A DNA stretch of 24,648 nucleotides from an uncultured bacterium (GTDB lineage Bacteria > Bacillota_I > Bacilli_A > Mycoplasmatales > Metamycoplasmataceae). The stretch covers positions 1,552 to 26,199 of the forward strand of contig CAKNAO010000001.1 in assembly GCA_929200685.1 (NCBI GenBank), given 5' to 3'. Made by a program: the position numbers and the translations under genes. The notes under the pieces are model-generated. The model searched no databases and was not told where the DNA came from. It was given only the letters and a program-made list of their open reading frames with translations. Each line of letters begins with the position of its first letter. Within the stretch, counting starts at the first letter, position 1. Shown in pieces: positions 1 through 10,964 of the stretch.

Positions 1-1341
1 TTTTTGATTGGATAATCATTCTTTTTCAAAATTTAAATATTCATTTTTTGCTAAATTTAATTGATTTTTTGATTCATGAATTTCTTTTTTATGTTTTCGT
101 TTATAACTTTTAAATTCATCAATTAAAGCTTCATTTTTTAATTTTTTACCTTTTAATAATTCAATATTATTAATAATTTGATTTAATTCAGATTTATTAA
201 TTGAGTCTTTTGAAAAATTATCTAATTTTTCAAGAATTAATTTTGCTTCATTAATATGATTTGTTTTATCAATTTTAATTAATGTTTCTCTTAATTTCTC
301 TGAATTTGTAATTCATAATAAAAATTCAAAATATTTTTCAATTAATAATCTTTTTTCTTTATTTAAAGAGTATAAATATTCCAATTCTTCAATTTTTTCT
401 GCTTCAAAAATATCAATGATATCAAGTTTAATTTTTTTATTTCTTGTTTTATATTTTTTAATATCATTAAATAAAATTTTTTTCTTTTCTTTTTTTAGAA
501 ATTTAACAAGATTTTTAAGTTTTTTAATTTCAAGATGAATTTCTTTATTTTTTTTAGCATATTCTTTATCTAAATTAACTTCTTTATTAAAAACATTAAT
601 TGCTTTTTTTAGTTTTAGTTCATCTTTAGGAAGTTTATTTTTTTTATAATTTTGTTCTTGTTTTTTATAATTATTAAAAATTTGATCAAGAATTTTTATT
701 GAATAAGAAAGAATTTTTTCATTTGTTTTAAATCTTTTTTCAAATGTTGATGAATTAAAAATTGAAATAAATTCATGAAATTCATTTGGAGATTCAAATT
801 CAATTTTTTGAGAATTTAAAACTTCAATTAATTCTTTATAAAATTTAATTAATGTTTCATATTCATGTTTTTGATTATCAAATTCACCTTTTAATTGTGA
901 ATTTAAAAAATTATATTTAAAAACTCTTCTCGTTTCTTTTAAATTATCAAGTAATTTTTTTTCATTTGCTTTTAATTGACCTGAAGTAGAAAGAGCTTCT
1001 TTAAGAATTGAATAAACATTCATTTTATCATTTAGTGATGAATATGGATCTTGAAAAATCATTTGAACATTTGAAGTTAAATGTTTTCTTGTTTTTTTTG
1101 AAATTCTTTTGCCAGAAACATCAATTCCATTAACAACAATATTTCCATAATAATCTTCAACTAATTTAACAATAGATCTAGCAATTGTAGTTTTACCTGA
1201 ACCAGATTCACCAATTATTCCAATTGTTTCACCTTCATGCAAATCAAACGAAACTTTATCAACCGCTTTTATAACATTTTTATTATTAACAAAATATTTT
1301 TCTAAATTTTTAATTTGTATAATTTTTTTATTTTTTTTCAT
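1..1341 (-). CDS. oppF: Oligopeptide ABC transporter ATP-binding protein OppF (partial, runs off left edge)
   Basis: ATPase subunit of the oligopeptide importer, working on the cytoplasmic face with OppD. The start is ATG at 1341, preceded by a GGAGT-type Shine-Dalgarno. About 447 codons are visible and stay open to position 1. The N-terminal part has a Walker A (GESGSGKTT, about residues 45-53) and a Q-loop (MIFQDPYSSL, about 95-104). The signature and Walker B motifs have not appeared by the window edge. From about residue 115 onward the protein is instead a Lys/Glu/Asn-rich, probably helical or coiled-coil insertion of more than 300 residues. From general knowledge, mycoplasma OppF proteins are unusually long (around 800 residues) because of such an insertion, so this is probably normal for the group. 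Its ATG overlaps the oppD stop as TAATG, suggesting translational coupling. Confidence 0.93.
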
Positions 1342-2384
1342 TATTTAAAAACTCCTTTAAAAATTTTTATTTTATCAGTAGTAATTTTTGGCATTTTAAC
1401 TTTGGGTGCCTTTGGATGAAGCAATCATGTTGCAGCATAATGTTCATTTTTAATATGAAATAATGGTGGTTCTTTAATAAAATCTAATTCTACTGCATAA
1501 TCATTTCTTTTAGCAAATGGACAACCAGATGATAAAAATCTCATATCAGGAGGAGTACCAGGAATTGCATAAAGATCTTTAGATTTTGAATTTTCAGGAA
1601 TTGAAGAAAGTAATGCTCATGTATAAGGATGTCTTGGATCAGTAAATATATCTTTTATATTCCCTTTTTCAAGTATTTTACCAGCATACATTACATATAT
1701 AAAATCACATAATTTAGCAATAACACCAATATCATGTGAAATAAATATAATTGAAACATCATATTTTTCTTTAATTTGTTGAAATAAATTAAGAACTGAA
1801 GCTTGCACAACTGTATCAAGTGCAGTTGTTGGTTCATCAGCAACAATTAAATCAGGTTTGCACATTACAGCAGAAGCAACTACAATTCTTTGTTTCATTC
1901 CACCTGAAAATGTATGTGGATATTGATTAATAACTTTTTCAACATTTCTAATTCCAAAAGAATTTAATGTTTCAATAATTAATTTCATTCTTTCTTTTTT
2001 AGTTTTTAAATCTTTCCTATTTTTTTCTAATGTATCAAGAAGTTGTTTTTTAATTTTTCTTGTAGGATTCAAGGAAGTCATAGGATCTTGAGGAATATAA
2101 GAAATTCTTTTGCCACGAATTTGTGATCATGTTTTTTTATTTAAAGAATTTAAATTAACTTCTTTAAGTTGCAACTTATTTGCTGAAGAAATAGCATTAG
2201 AACCATTAAGATTTAGTAGTGATTTAATAGTAACAGATTTACCAGAACCAGATTCACCAACAATACCAACAATTTGACCTTTTTTAACTTTTAAATCAAT
2301 TCCTCTAATTATATTGATTATTTCATTTTTATTTTTAAAAGCAATTTCTAAATTTTCAACTTTTAAAATAAGATCTTTATTCAT
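1341..2384 (-). CDS. oppD: Oligopeptide ABC transporter ATP-binding protein OppD
   Basis: First ATPase of the oligopeptide importer, 347 aa. It has Walker A (GESGSGKSV, about residues 44-52), the ABC signature (FSGGMKQRI) and Walker B plus D-loop (LIVADEPTTALD). The C-terminal extension contains GCPFAKRN, the degenerate counterpart of the Cys-containing OppD/DppD tail. TGA codons at 2127-2129 and 1617-1619 encode Trp and do not break the gene. The start at 2384 has a perfect AAGGAGGT site at 2391-2398, lying inside the end of oppC. The ATG overlaps the oppC stop by one base (TAATG), and its own stop overlaps the oppF ATG the same way. Confidence 0.95.
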
Positions 2385-3490
2385 TAATGCACCTCCTTAG
2401 TTTCAAGGGCATCATTAACTCCGTTGGCAATGAATTGCATACTTATAGTAAGAACAAAAATAATTATTGTTGGAACTAATAAATTTAATCAATTGTCTAA
2501 ATTATTTCTAGCATCATTAATAATTACACCTAAATCAACTGAATCTGAAGAAACTAAACCTAAAAATGCTAAACCTGCTTGAGTAAATATAATATATGGG
2601 ATTCTTCTAATAAAATTAGATAGTATTCTACCTAGTACACTTGGAACAGCATGTTTAAATACTAATTTTGTTTTGGAAACACCAATTGTTTTAGCAGCAT
2701 GAATATAATCAAGATCTTTTACTTTTAAAACATACATTCTTGTTAAATAAACTGGACCAATTCAACCAATACTAATAAGAGCTCATGACAAAGCAAAAAA
2801 ACCTGTACCAAGAATAAATGACATTAAAATTAATCATACAAGTGATGGGATACCACTAAGAATATCTAAAAATCTCATAAAATATATATCAATTTTTGAA
2901 CCAGCATTAAAACCAATAAATGCTCCAATTGCAAATCCAATCGCAAATTCTATAGTAGTAACAAATAATGCTAATTTAAGTGAATTTAATAATCCAACTC
3001 AAACTCTTGTTCAATTATCTTGACCAAATGAATTTGTTCCTAAAATAAATGAAATTCTTTCAGAACCTTGATTAACAAATTTTGTTATATTTATTTTTCC
3101 AATAGTAACATCATCATTTAATTTATCAATCTTAAAATTTTCATCACCTAAAAGATTTTTTCATGTGATTTTATCAGTTTCTGTTTCAATCAATACTTCT
3201 TCTCAACCATCATTAATTATAGAAGGTAATCTATTGCCAATAATTTTTAATGTATCATTTGAAATTGGTTCATTAGCTTTAAATGGGGAAGTGAATAAAA
3301 TAACAAAAGCTGTTAAAACTAAAGCTAAAAAAACTAACATTGCTAATATTGTAACTTTTCTAGAAAATAATCTTTTAAAAAATTCTTGAAAATTAGTTGA
3401 GGGTTTACCTGAAAGTTGAATAATATTTTTTGCTTTACTACTAGATAATTTTAAAAGTTTTAATTCTTGTTCTGAAAGTTTTTTATTCAT
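2384..3490 (-). CDS. oppC: Oligopeptide ABC transporter permease OppC
   Basis: Inner permease subunit, 368 aa. The N-terminal cytoplasmic segment is followed by a first membrane helix (residues about 45-70, ILAMLVFLALVLTAFVIL), an extracellular loop and further helices. The EAA loop that contacts the ATPase is visible as DYIHAAKTIGVSKTKLVFKH, followed by the OppC-typical FTQAGLAFLGL segment. The start is ATG 3490 with an upstream AGAAGG. It overlaps the end of oppB by 8 nt, and its TAA overlaps the oppD ATG. Several TGA codons are read as Trp. Confidence 0.94.
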
Positions 3491-4544
3491 CTTTACCTTC
3501 TTTAATATTTATTTTTTGTTGTTTTTCTAATTCTTCTCTAGTCTTTGGGTCTAATCAAAATGTTTTTAATCTATTAATTAATTTTAAATTATTTGCAGAA
3601 GCAGTAGAATATCTAATTCTAGGATCAACTACAACATACATGACATCAACAATAATTCTTGTTATAGTAGCAATAAAACCAAAAAATAAAACATTAAACA
3701 TAATAACATTTGTTTCATTTTCACGAAGTGCTGCAACAATAACTGAAGAAGTACCAGGCACATTAAAAAATATTTCAATAATTAAAGAACTGCCTAATAA
3801 AACTATAAAACCTGGTATTAATAAACCTATTAAAGGAATTGCAGAATTTCGAACAACGTATCTTTTAAATATAATTCAAGAAGTTAAACCTTTACTTCTA
3901 GCATTTAAAATATAATCTGAATTTAAAATTGATTTAATTTCATTTCTTGTATAGTAAGTAAATCCTGATAAAGAAGTAATTGTAAGAACTAAAATAGGGG
4001 CAATAATTGATTTTAAATAATTATTTAATCCAAAAATTGAACTTTCTAAAAAACTTGTTTGAAGTCCAATATGAGGACCTAAAATTAAAATTATTGAACA
4101 AAGAACAAAACCTGGTATTGCCATAAACATTACAACTATAAAACTTATTAAATTATCAAGAAATTTACCTGAATTATAACCTGCAATATAACCAAGTGTA
4201 ATTCCTAAGATAGCACTAATAATAAATGAAGTACTTGTAATTATTGCAGTATCTCTTAATGGTTTAAAGAATAATTCAGGAATTGAATCTGCATCTGATT
4301 TTGTATAAATAGGACCAAAATTAAATTTTGTAAAAATTCCTTTTACATAATCTCAAAAACGTTCTAATGCAGGATTATCAAAACCATATTCTTTCCATTT
4401 TTGATTAAATAAATCTTCATTTTCAAATTGAGTAATATTAATTGGATACTCTTTTCTAGCATAAATTAAAAACCAAACTATAACAACAAGTGCTAATAAT
4501 GAAATAATTCCTAATATTAATCTTTTAAAAATATAATTTAACAT
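3483..4544 (-). CDS. oppB: Oligopeptide ABC transporter permease OppB
   Basis: Permease partner of OppC, 353 aa. It begins MLNYIFKRLILGIISLL, the usual OppB start with the first membrane helix at residues about 8-27. The EAA loop is visible around NARSKGLTSWIIFKRYVVRN, followed by IPLIGLLIPGFIVLLGSSLIIEIFF, which is typical of the OppB/DppB family. The C-terminal tail is charged (REELEKQQKINIKEGKDE). The start at 4544 lies 3 nt after the oppA stop. A GGAAGGAG site at 4553-4560 sits within the end of oppA, so the two are surely co-transcribed. TGA is read as Trp at several positions. Confidence 0.94.
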
Positions 4545-4547
4545 TTT

Positions 4548-7349
4548 TTAGTCTCCTTCCACACTTCACTCTGCTAGATGAACATAACCACCTCTTGCTT
4601 GAGTTGCTTTTAATCATTTTTTTCAAATTGAAACTGATGAAGAATTTTTACCAATAATTAAATTATTTCTTGTTGTTGCAATTTGTATATTAATTCCATT
4701 TAATAAACTAAATTCATCCATAAATGCTTTTATTTTAGATTCATCATTTTCTAGTACAATTTGTTGAACACTAATAACTCATGCTTGAAATTTAACTTTT
4801 GCAATATCAGAAATAATTTTATTAATTTTAGATTCTCTTAAATTTTTAGTAGAACCTAATACAATATCAAGAAAAGTATTTGAAACTGAACTAACTGTTT
4901 TTGATAAATTTTGTTTTGTAACAAGATTTTCAAAAGGAGTAGTTATTTTGGGTTGAAGTTCACTTCATGTATAAAATGACTTATTATTAGCTTTATTACT
5001 TTCTATATTTTTTTTAATTTTATCTTGAAATTCATTTGAATTAACTAATTCATTGTATTTTTTCTTATAATAATCAGCCACTAATTTAACATGAGGATAT
5101 GTTTTAACTATATTTGAATTTTCATCTAAACTTGATAAATATGATAAATATTGAACTCCAGATTGAGCTCTTCTTGAACTACTATTAATTTTACCGGCTA
5201 ATGTTAAACCAAGAACACCAGAATAATCTGCGCCCCAACCAATATAATCATGCATACCTTTACCTACTATATTAGGATAAACTCATTTACTTCAATTTGG
5301 AATCATTTTATCTCTTGATTTATTTGGTTCATCTATAATTTTTATTTTATATCTTCCTAAATTAAGACCTTCTAAAGTGTTTGCTATATTTTTATAAGAA
5401 ATTTGATCATGTTCTTGTAAAAGACTTGTTCTCACAGGAAGAGCAAAACTAATTTCAACTTCTTTAGAACCACTACCAAAAATAGAATCTAAAAGTACTT
5501 TTAGTTCTTTTTCAACTTCATCATATCTATGAGATTTTCAAACTTCAATAGCATTTGAAATTTTTGAAACCCTATCAAAATTTAATTTACCATTTAATTC
5601 TCCCATTGAAACAGGTTTTTTAATATTAGGATCTCATTTAAGCATTGGAAGATTTGTATAACCTTTTTTTGTATAAAGATCAAGTATATTTTTTTTAACA
5701 CCTTTTTTAAGTTTAACAACTCCACCAGGAGCAGCAAATAAAGGTCAATATTGTCTTTTACCTTTAGAATTAATAACTGCAAATTGTTCTCAATTAATTG
5801 ATCCATGTATTAAACTTTTAAAAATAGCAGATTTTGTAAACATATGTTTATAAACTTCATTTGTTCCAACAAGATCAATTTCTTTAAGTTCATTAGATGT
5901 TTTGCCAAAAAGTATCTTTCTAAAGTTTTCATTATAATTATTTTGATATAAATACCTATTTGATTTAGTAATATTTGGCAACATTGCTCAATTAAGGGTA
6001 TGACTTGAATCTTTAACAGAAAAGTATTGACTTCTTACAATTGTATCACTATATTTTTTAAAAATTTCAATTCTATTAGAAGAAGGTAAATTATTAATAT
6101 AACTTTGATTAACAAAATATTGAACACCATTTTTAAACCTATTATATGCTTGTAATGGTGTACTATCATCAGAAGCAGATTTTGAAATAAATGTAGAATA
6201 TTTTAAAATTGCATTTTTATTATTTCTAATATCAGGAACAGCATAATGTAAGTTTTTCCTTACTTCAACAACTGTTCTTGTATTTTTAGAAACATAATAT
6301 GCCCCTGCATAAAGCATTTCATCAAATTTTCTACCATATTTATAAAATCCTAGTTTTCCTAAATTATTTGACTTTGGAAGTGAATAATAATCATTAGATA
6401 ATTGATCAATGTAAGAAGAAGGTACTGCTGAAAAAGCAGTGTTATGATCATTTAATAAAAATTCTCATCAAATTGTTGGTTGAGTTTCGCCTTCAAAATG
6501 AAAACTAACTTTTTTTGGTTCATTACTTGGTGCAATTTGTTCTTCATTAACAAGCTTACCATCTTCACTTAAACCAAAAAAATTCTGTCAAGGAAGACCA
6601 GCTATATCAAAAATATATGTATTATCTACATCACTATAATCAAAATGACCTTTTCTAACTTTATCAGTAAATCTTTTTTCAAAGGGACTTGTTTCTTTAA
6701 TAGAAATTGATTTTGTTCATCCAGCAACTTCATAGCGATATTCAGAAATTCAATGCAAAAGATTAATTCTTAAACCTCTTAAAAAATCTTTATTTGTAAC
6801 TTTATATTTTGTCTTTTCTCCTTTATGATTTACTCAATAATTATCATCTCTTAAAATAAAATCAAATTTTTTAATTTTTGAATTAGCTAATAATTCTTGA
6901 AATTTATTACTATTTATATTTTTAGGATTTAAAAGTTTTTGATCATTAGTCAAAGGTTTATCCTCATCAAAAATATGTTTAATTTCTTCATTTTCTTCAT
7001 TAACATAAGTAACTTCAATTGCTTTAGCTTGTTTTAATTTTAAATGTTTTTTTGATTGATTTGCTTTTGAATCTAATTTTTCATCTGTTCATTGTGAAAC
7101 AAGCCTTGCTTCTGCATCTTTAAAACCAGAATAAGACCTTGCAGAACTATATGGAACTGTTCCAAATCATTTAAGAGTATCATTACCTTCAGGTAAGTTT
7201 ATATGACTAACTAAATGTTTTCTATTACCAACTCATGATTTTGCAAAATTATCACTTCCTGAAAAATTGCTACATGAAATAGTAGTAACTAGAGGTATTA
7301 AAGTAATTGTAGAAGATAAAAGAATTTTTTTAAATTTTCTATTTTTCAT
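4548..7349 (-). CDS. oppA: Large OppA-type oligopeptide-binding lipoprotein
   Basis: Substrate-binding lipoprotein of the importer, 933 aa, predicted to be anchored on the outer face of the membrane. The N terminus is basic (MKNRKFKK) followed by a hydrophobic stretch and a lipobox ending in Cys26 (VTTISC). A SBP family 5 fold is inferred from position in the operon and from local motifs such as WWEFLLNDHNTAF and YIGWGADYSG rather than from one decisive signature. At over 900 residues it is far longer than the roughly 540 aa of typical bacterial OppA, but this size matches mycoplasma OppA (P100-type) proteins. The start at 7349 has an AAAGGA site. It contains many TGA-encoded Trp codons and at least one TGG (near 5236). 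Its ligand cannot be read from the sequence. Confidence 0.88.
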
Positions 7350-7396
7350 TTTTTTTCCTTTGCTTAGACTAAATTTTCAACAATTAAAACAAAAAA

Positions 7397-7402
7397 AGTA
7401 TA
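7397..7402 (-). promoter_or_regulatory. Candidate -10 box for the opp operon
   Basis: TATACT on the minus strand would start transcription about 41 nt before the oppA ATG. A second candidate, TATAAT at 7486-7491, would give a leader of about 130 nt. Neither has a convincing -35. The 189-nt gap 7350-7538 between oppA and rluD holds these boxes, and I saw no gene or strong GC hairpin in it. Confidence 0.35.
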
Positions 7403-7538
7403 AATTAATATTAAACTAAAAAATAGGACTTAAATTATGATTTTAGAAATATTAAAGTATAGATTTTTAATATTAATCATTAGTATTATAACATTAAAAA
7501 ATATTTTTTAGAACTTGTTATATTTAAAATATATTTTT

Positions 7539-8426
7539 TTAAATTTTAAAATTTTCAAATTCAATTGGAGGTTTAACTTTAAATTCAAGTTCTTTTTTAG
7601 TTTTTGGATGAATAAATTTTAATTTTAAAGCATGAAGTCTTTGTCCAAAATCATCAATTTTTGTACCATATGTAGGGTCTCCAATGATAGGGTGTTTTAT
7701 ATATGAAAGATGAACTCTAATTTGATGAGTTCTTCCTGTTTCTAATTCACATCTTACAAGTGTTTTATTTTCAAAAATTTTTTCTACATAAATATGAGTA
7801 ATTGCATTTTTTGAATTTTGTTTTTGAACAGACATTTTTTGTCTATTTTTTGGATCTCTACCAATTGGTAAATTTATATGAATAATTTCATTATTTATTT
7901 TACCCTTAATTCAAGCTAAATATACTCTTTTTACTTTGTGTTTTTTTATTTCCTCTGCTAAAAATTTATGAGCTTCATTATTTTTAGCAACAACCAAAAG
8001 ACCAGAAGTATCTTTATCAATTCTATGAACAATTCCAGGTCTAATTAAACCATTAATATTTGAAAGATTTTTAAATCTATAAAGCAATGCATTAACTAAA
8101 GTGCCAGTATTATGACCTGGTGCTGGATGAACTATCATCCCACTTTTTTTATTAATTATTATAATGTCTTCATCTTCATAAACAACATCAATAGGAATAT
8201 TTTCAGGTTTAGCATTAATTTCTTTTTTAACAAAATTATTTATTAAAATTTCATTATTTTTATTAACAATAAAATTTGGTTTTCTTACTAAAATTCCATT
8301 TACAAAAATTGCATGATTTTCAATACCTTTTTTAATATCATTTCTTGAAAAATTAGAATTTTTTGCAATGTATTTATCAATTCTTTCTTTTTTATTAACA
8401 ATTAATATTTTTTTAAAACTTTTCAT
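7539..8426 (-). CDS. rluD: RluD-family 23S rRNA pseudouridine synthase
   Basis: Converts specific uridines of 23S rRNA to pseudouridine; 295 aa, the usual size for RluA/RluD enzymes. An N-terminal S4 RNA-binding domain spans about residues 14-60 (ERIDKYIAKNSNFSRNDIKKGI). The catalytic core has the diagnostic GIVHRIDKDTSGLLVVAK, with the catalytic Asp in HRID. Near the C terminus are GRTHQIRVHL and HPIIGDPTYG, also family hallmarks. One TGA at about 7911-7913 encodes Trp, so the two apparent pieces are one gene. No Shine-Dalgarno is visible; instead a TATAAT lies 6 nt before the ATG. RluC is possible, since paralogues are hard to separate by eye. Confidence 0.92.
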
Positions 8427-8432
8427 AAAAAA

Positions 8433-8438
8433 ATTATA
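8433..8438 (-). promoter_or_regulatory. -10 box placed for a leaderless rluD mRNA
   Basis: TATAAT on the minus strand, separated from the rluD ATG (8426) by TTTTTT (6 nt). Initiation 7 nt downstream would begin at the A of ATG. No AAGGAG-like site precedes this start. The region lies in the 35-nt gap after pyk. Confidence 0.55.
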
Positions 8439-8461
8439 AATAAAAAATAATTTTCTTTTTT

Positions 8462-9877
8462 TTAAAGAACATATTCATCAATTGAATCATTTTCAACTAC
8501 TAAATATTTATCACCAGGTTTTGCACCATATTTAAAAACTACTTTTTTTGCCTCTGCATGATTTGCTTTAATAATTGCAAAATTTTCAACATTTATATCC
8601 ATAAAAACTGAAAATGTTATTCCAAATTGAGTTGTTTGTTTTGGATCATTAGTAACTCCTAAAATATTTGTGTTTGGTCTTAATTTTGCAATTTGAGTTA
8701 AAAGTTTTCCTGTTCTTGAAAGAACAACTGTAAATTTATATTCACCATTTTTTGCTTTATTTGTTACAAGTTTTGCAATTTCTTCTCTTTTATTTTTTGG
8801 TTTTGGTAAATCTTTTAAATAATTAAAATAATAATTTTTATTAAAAAATTCTTTTTCAGCCCTTTCATTGATAGTTGACATTATTCTTGTTGTAATAATT
8901 GGATATTTTCCAATAGCTGTTTCACCTGAAAGCATTGTAGCATCAGCACCAAGTTCAGTTGCATGATAAACATCAGTAACTTCACTTCTTGTTGGTGAAG
9001 GATTTTTCTCCATTGAATCAAGCATTTGAGTAGCAACAATTACTGGTTTTCCAACTTTTCTAGATTTTCTAATAATCATTTTTTGTTCAACTGGAACTTC
9101 ATAATATGGAATTTCAAGCCCAAGATCACCACGAGCAATCATAATACCATCAGCAGATTCTAAAATTTCATCTAAATTGTCAACTCCATATTGAGATTCA
9201 ATTTTTGCAAAAATTTGAATATAAGTAGCATTTTCTTTTTTTAAAATAGTTCTTATTTCTTCAACATTTTCTTTTGAATTTACAAATGAAGCAGCTATAA
9301 AATCAATTCCCAATTTAATTCCAAATTTAATATCATTGTAATCTTTTTTTGCTAAAAAAGGCATTGAAAATTTTGTTCCTGGTAAATTAATACGTTTATT
9401 AGTTTTGATTATATGAGAATTTTGGGTCTCAACATTAATTAAACCTGGTTCAACATCAATAACTTTTAATTTAAGTTTTCCATCATCTACTAATATATAT
9501 TTACCTGGTTTTAAATCTTTTGACATATCATATGAAACAGTTAATTGGGTATTACTGCATATTTTATTTTTATATGAATTATTATCAGTAAATATTTGTA
9601 TTTTTTGATTAGCATTAAATAATTGTTCACCATCTTTCATTTTTCCAATTCTTATTTCTGGTCCTTTTGTATCCAAAAGAATAGAAAGTGGTAATTGTGT
9701 TTCTTTAATTATTTCTTTAGCATATTTAATTCTTTGACCTTGTTTTTCATAATCACCATGTGAAAAATTCAATCTAATAGTAGTTACTCCAGCATCAAAC
9801 AATTCTTTTATTATTTCTTTTTTTTCTGATGAAGGTCCAATTGTTGCTATTAATTTTGATCTTTTTTTTGTATTCAT
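8462..9877 (-). CDS. pyk: Pyruvate kinase
   Basis: Catalyses phosphoenolpyruvate + ADP to pyruvate + ATP, the last step of glycolysis; 471 aa with no Trp codons. Visible motifs are KLIATIGPSS and TIRLNFSHG near the N terminus, the metal/substrate region (IQIFAKIESQYGV, then DGIMIARGDLGLEIP) and KPVIVATQMLDSM, followed by the shorter C-terminal allosteric-type domain. The start at 9877 is preceded by TAGGAG. It follows pfkA on the same strand with a 58-nt gap, so co-transcription is likely. An extended -10-like TGTTAAAAT at 9913-9921 could add an internal promoter. In a mycoplasma without a TCA cycle, this is a main ATP-producing step. Confidence 0.97.
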   Translation of the reverse strand: MNTKKRSKLIATIGPSSEKKEIIKELFDAGVTTIRLNFSHGDYEKQGQRIKYAKEIIKETQLPLSILLDTKGPEIRIGKMKDGEQLFNANQKIQIFTDNNSYKNKICSNTQLTVSYDMSKDLKPGKYILVDDGKLKLKVIDVEPGLINVETQNSHIIKTNKRINLPGTKFSMPFLAKKDYNDIKFGIKLGIDFIAASFVNSKENVEEIRTILKKENATYIQIFAKIESQYGVDNLDEILESADGIMIARGDLGLEIPYYEVPVEQKMIIRKSRKVGKPVIVATQMLDSMEKNPSPTRSEVTDVYHATELGADATMLSGETAIGKYPIITTRIMSTINERAEKEFFNKNYYFNYLKDLPKPKNKREEIAKLVTNKAKNGEYKFTVVLSRTGKLLTQIAKLRPNTNILGVTNDPKQTTQFGITFSVFMDINVENFAIIKANHAEAKKVVFKYGAKPGDKYLVVENDSIDEYVL

Positions 9878-9935
9878 TTATTTTCTCCTAAAATATAACT
9901 TTTATAATTAAAATTTTAACACTTAAAAATAATTA

Positions 9936-10907
9936 CTAAATTTGATTTATTTTATTAATTTTTTCAGTTAAATTTTTTCTACTTTTTCTTTTAATGTTTA
10001 ATGATTCAGGAATTGGAGTTGAAACAACTTTTCCATTAAGCATTCCAAGTGCAATTCCAGACTTACCTTTATAAAGAAGATCTACTGATTTTATTCCCAT
10101 TAATGTTGTCATAATTCTTTCTCCAGCAGTAGGTTTTCCCCCTCTTTGAATGTGAGAAAGAGAAATTTCTCTAGTGATAATACCTGATTTTTTTTCCACT
10201 TCTTTTCTTAAAGCATATAAATCATCAAAAATATTTTCTGAAACTGTAATAATTGTTGATCTTTTACCTTTTTTAATCATTTGTTCTTTAATTACTTTGG
10301 CAATATCATCAATAGTTTTGGGATTTTCTTTAGTGACAATTAACTCAGAACCAGTTGCAATTCCAGAAAATAATGCAAGATCACCACAACCACGTCCCAT
10401 AACTTCAACAATTGCAACTCTTCTATGAGATTTCATTGTATCTCTAATTTTTTCAATAGCATGAACAATTGTGTTTAATGCAGTATCATAACCAATTGTA
10501 AAATCAGTTGAACTTATATCATTGTCAATTGTTCCAGGTAGTGCAATAGTTTTAACTCCAAGTTCATGTAAAAGTTGAGCACCTTTATAAGAACCATCAC
10601 CACCGATTACAACAAGAGCATCAATTTCTTTTTCATCAAGTTTTGATTTAGCAATTTTTCTAATTTTTAATTTTTTAAATTGAGGAAATCTAGTTGAACC
10701 AATAATAGTTCCTCCATTTGCAAAATTTTCATCTAAATCTATCTTACTTGAAAGAACAAAATCTCCTTTATAGAGTCCACTATAACCTTCTTTTACTAAA
10801 AAAGTTTCAATTCCATGAACTTCTGCTTTTTTAACAATTGCTCTAATCGCACTATTCATACCTGGTGCATCTCCACCAGAAGTTAAAATTGCTATTTTTT
10901 TTATCAT
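9936..10907 (-). CDS. pfkA: ATP-dependent 6-phosphofructokinase
   Basis: Phosphorylates fructose 6-phosphate to fructose 1,6-bisphosphate, the committed glycolytic step; 323 aa, the normal bacterial length. It begins with KIAILTSGGDAPGMNSAIRA. It has the ATP-site GGDGSYKGA, the active-site loop GTIDNDISSTDFTIGYDTA (TIDND contains the catalytic Asp) and the substrate-binding VEVMGRGCGDLA. GGDGS is the pattern of ATP-dependent rather than PPi-dependent enzymes. The stop is TAG at 9936. The start at 10907 has a strong AAAGGAGG site, and a TATAAT about 40 nt upstream provides a promoter. Its presence indicates a glucose-fermenting rather than arginine-only metabolism. Confidence 0.97.
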   Translation of the reverse strand: MIKKIAILTSGGDAPGMNSAIRAIVKKAEVHGIETFLVKEGYSGLYKGDFVLSSKIDLDENFANGGTIIGSTRFPQFKKLKIRKIAKSKLDEKEIDALVVIGGDGSYKGAQLLHELGVKTIALPGTIDNDISSTDFTIGYDTALNTIVHAIEKIRDTMKSHRRVAIVEVMGRGCGDLALFSGIATGSELIVTKENPKTIDDIAKVIKEQMIKKGKRSTIITVSENIFDDLYALRKEVEKKSGIITREISLSHIQRGGKPTAGERIMTTLMGIKSVDLLYKGKSGIALGMLNGKVVSTPIPESLNIKRKSRKNLTEKINKINQI

Positions 10908-10945
10908 CTATAAACCTCCTTTAAACTTAATTTACTAATGATAAA

Positions 10946-10951
10946 ATTATA
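10946..10951 (-). promoter_or_regulatory. Promoter -10 box for pfkA-pyk
   Basis: TATAAT on the minus strand, predicting a start near 10939 and a 5' leader of about 30 nt that contains the AAAGGAGG site. No clear TTGACA-type -35 is present. Confidence 0.5.
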
Positions 10952-10964
10952 ATATAAGAATTTA

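Noticed and set aside
3640..3915. Plus-strand open frame inside oppB, with similar ones at 3165-3389, 10174-10428, 15915-16121, 16601-16813, 20335-20547 and 23367-23567.
   Set aside because: Each lies opposite a well-supported minus-strand gene, has no matching upstream signals, and translates to low-complexity sequence typical of antisense AT-rich DNA.
4548..7349. oppA looks like several broken pieces, including a 70-codon frame at 5594-5806 in another register.
   Set aside because: Reading TGA as Trp gives one continuous 933-codon frame with a signal peptide and consistent sequence; the 5594-5806 frame is out of register and lies wholly inside it.
7350..7538. Search for a small gene, terminator or riboswitch in the oppA-rluD gap.
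   Set aside because: Only short palindromic A/T tracts and -10-like boxes are present; no stable GC-containing hairpin or plausible coding frame was seen.
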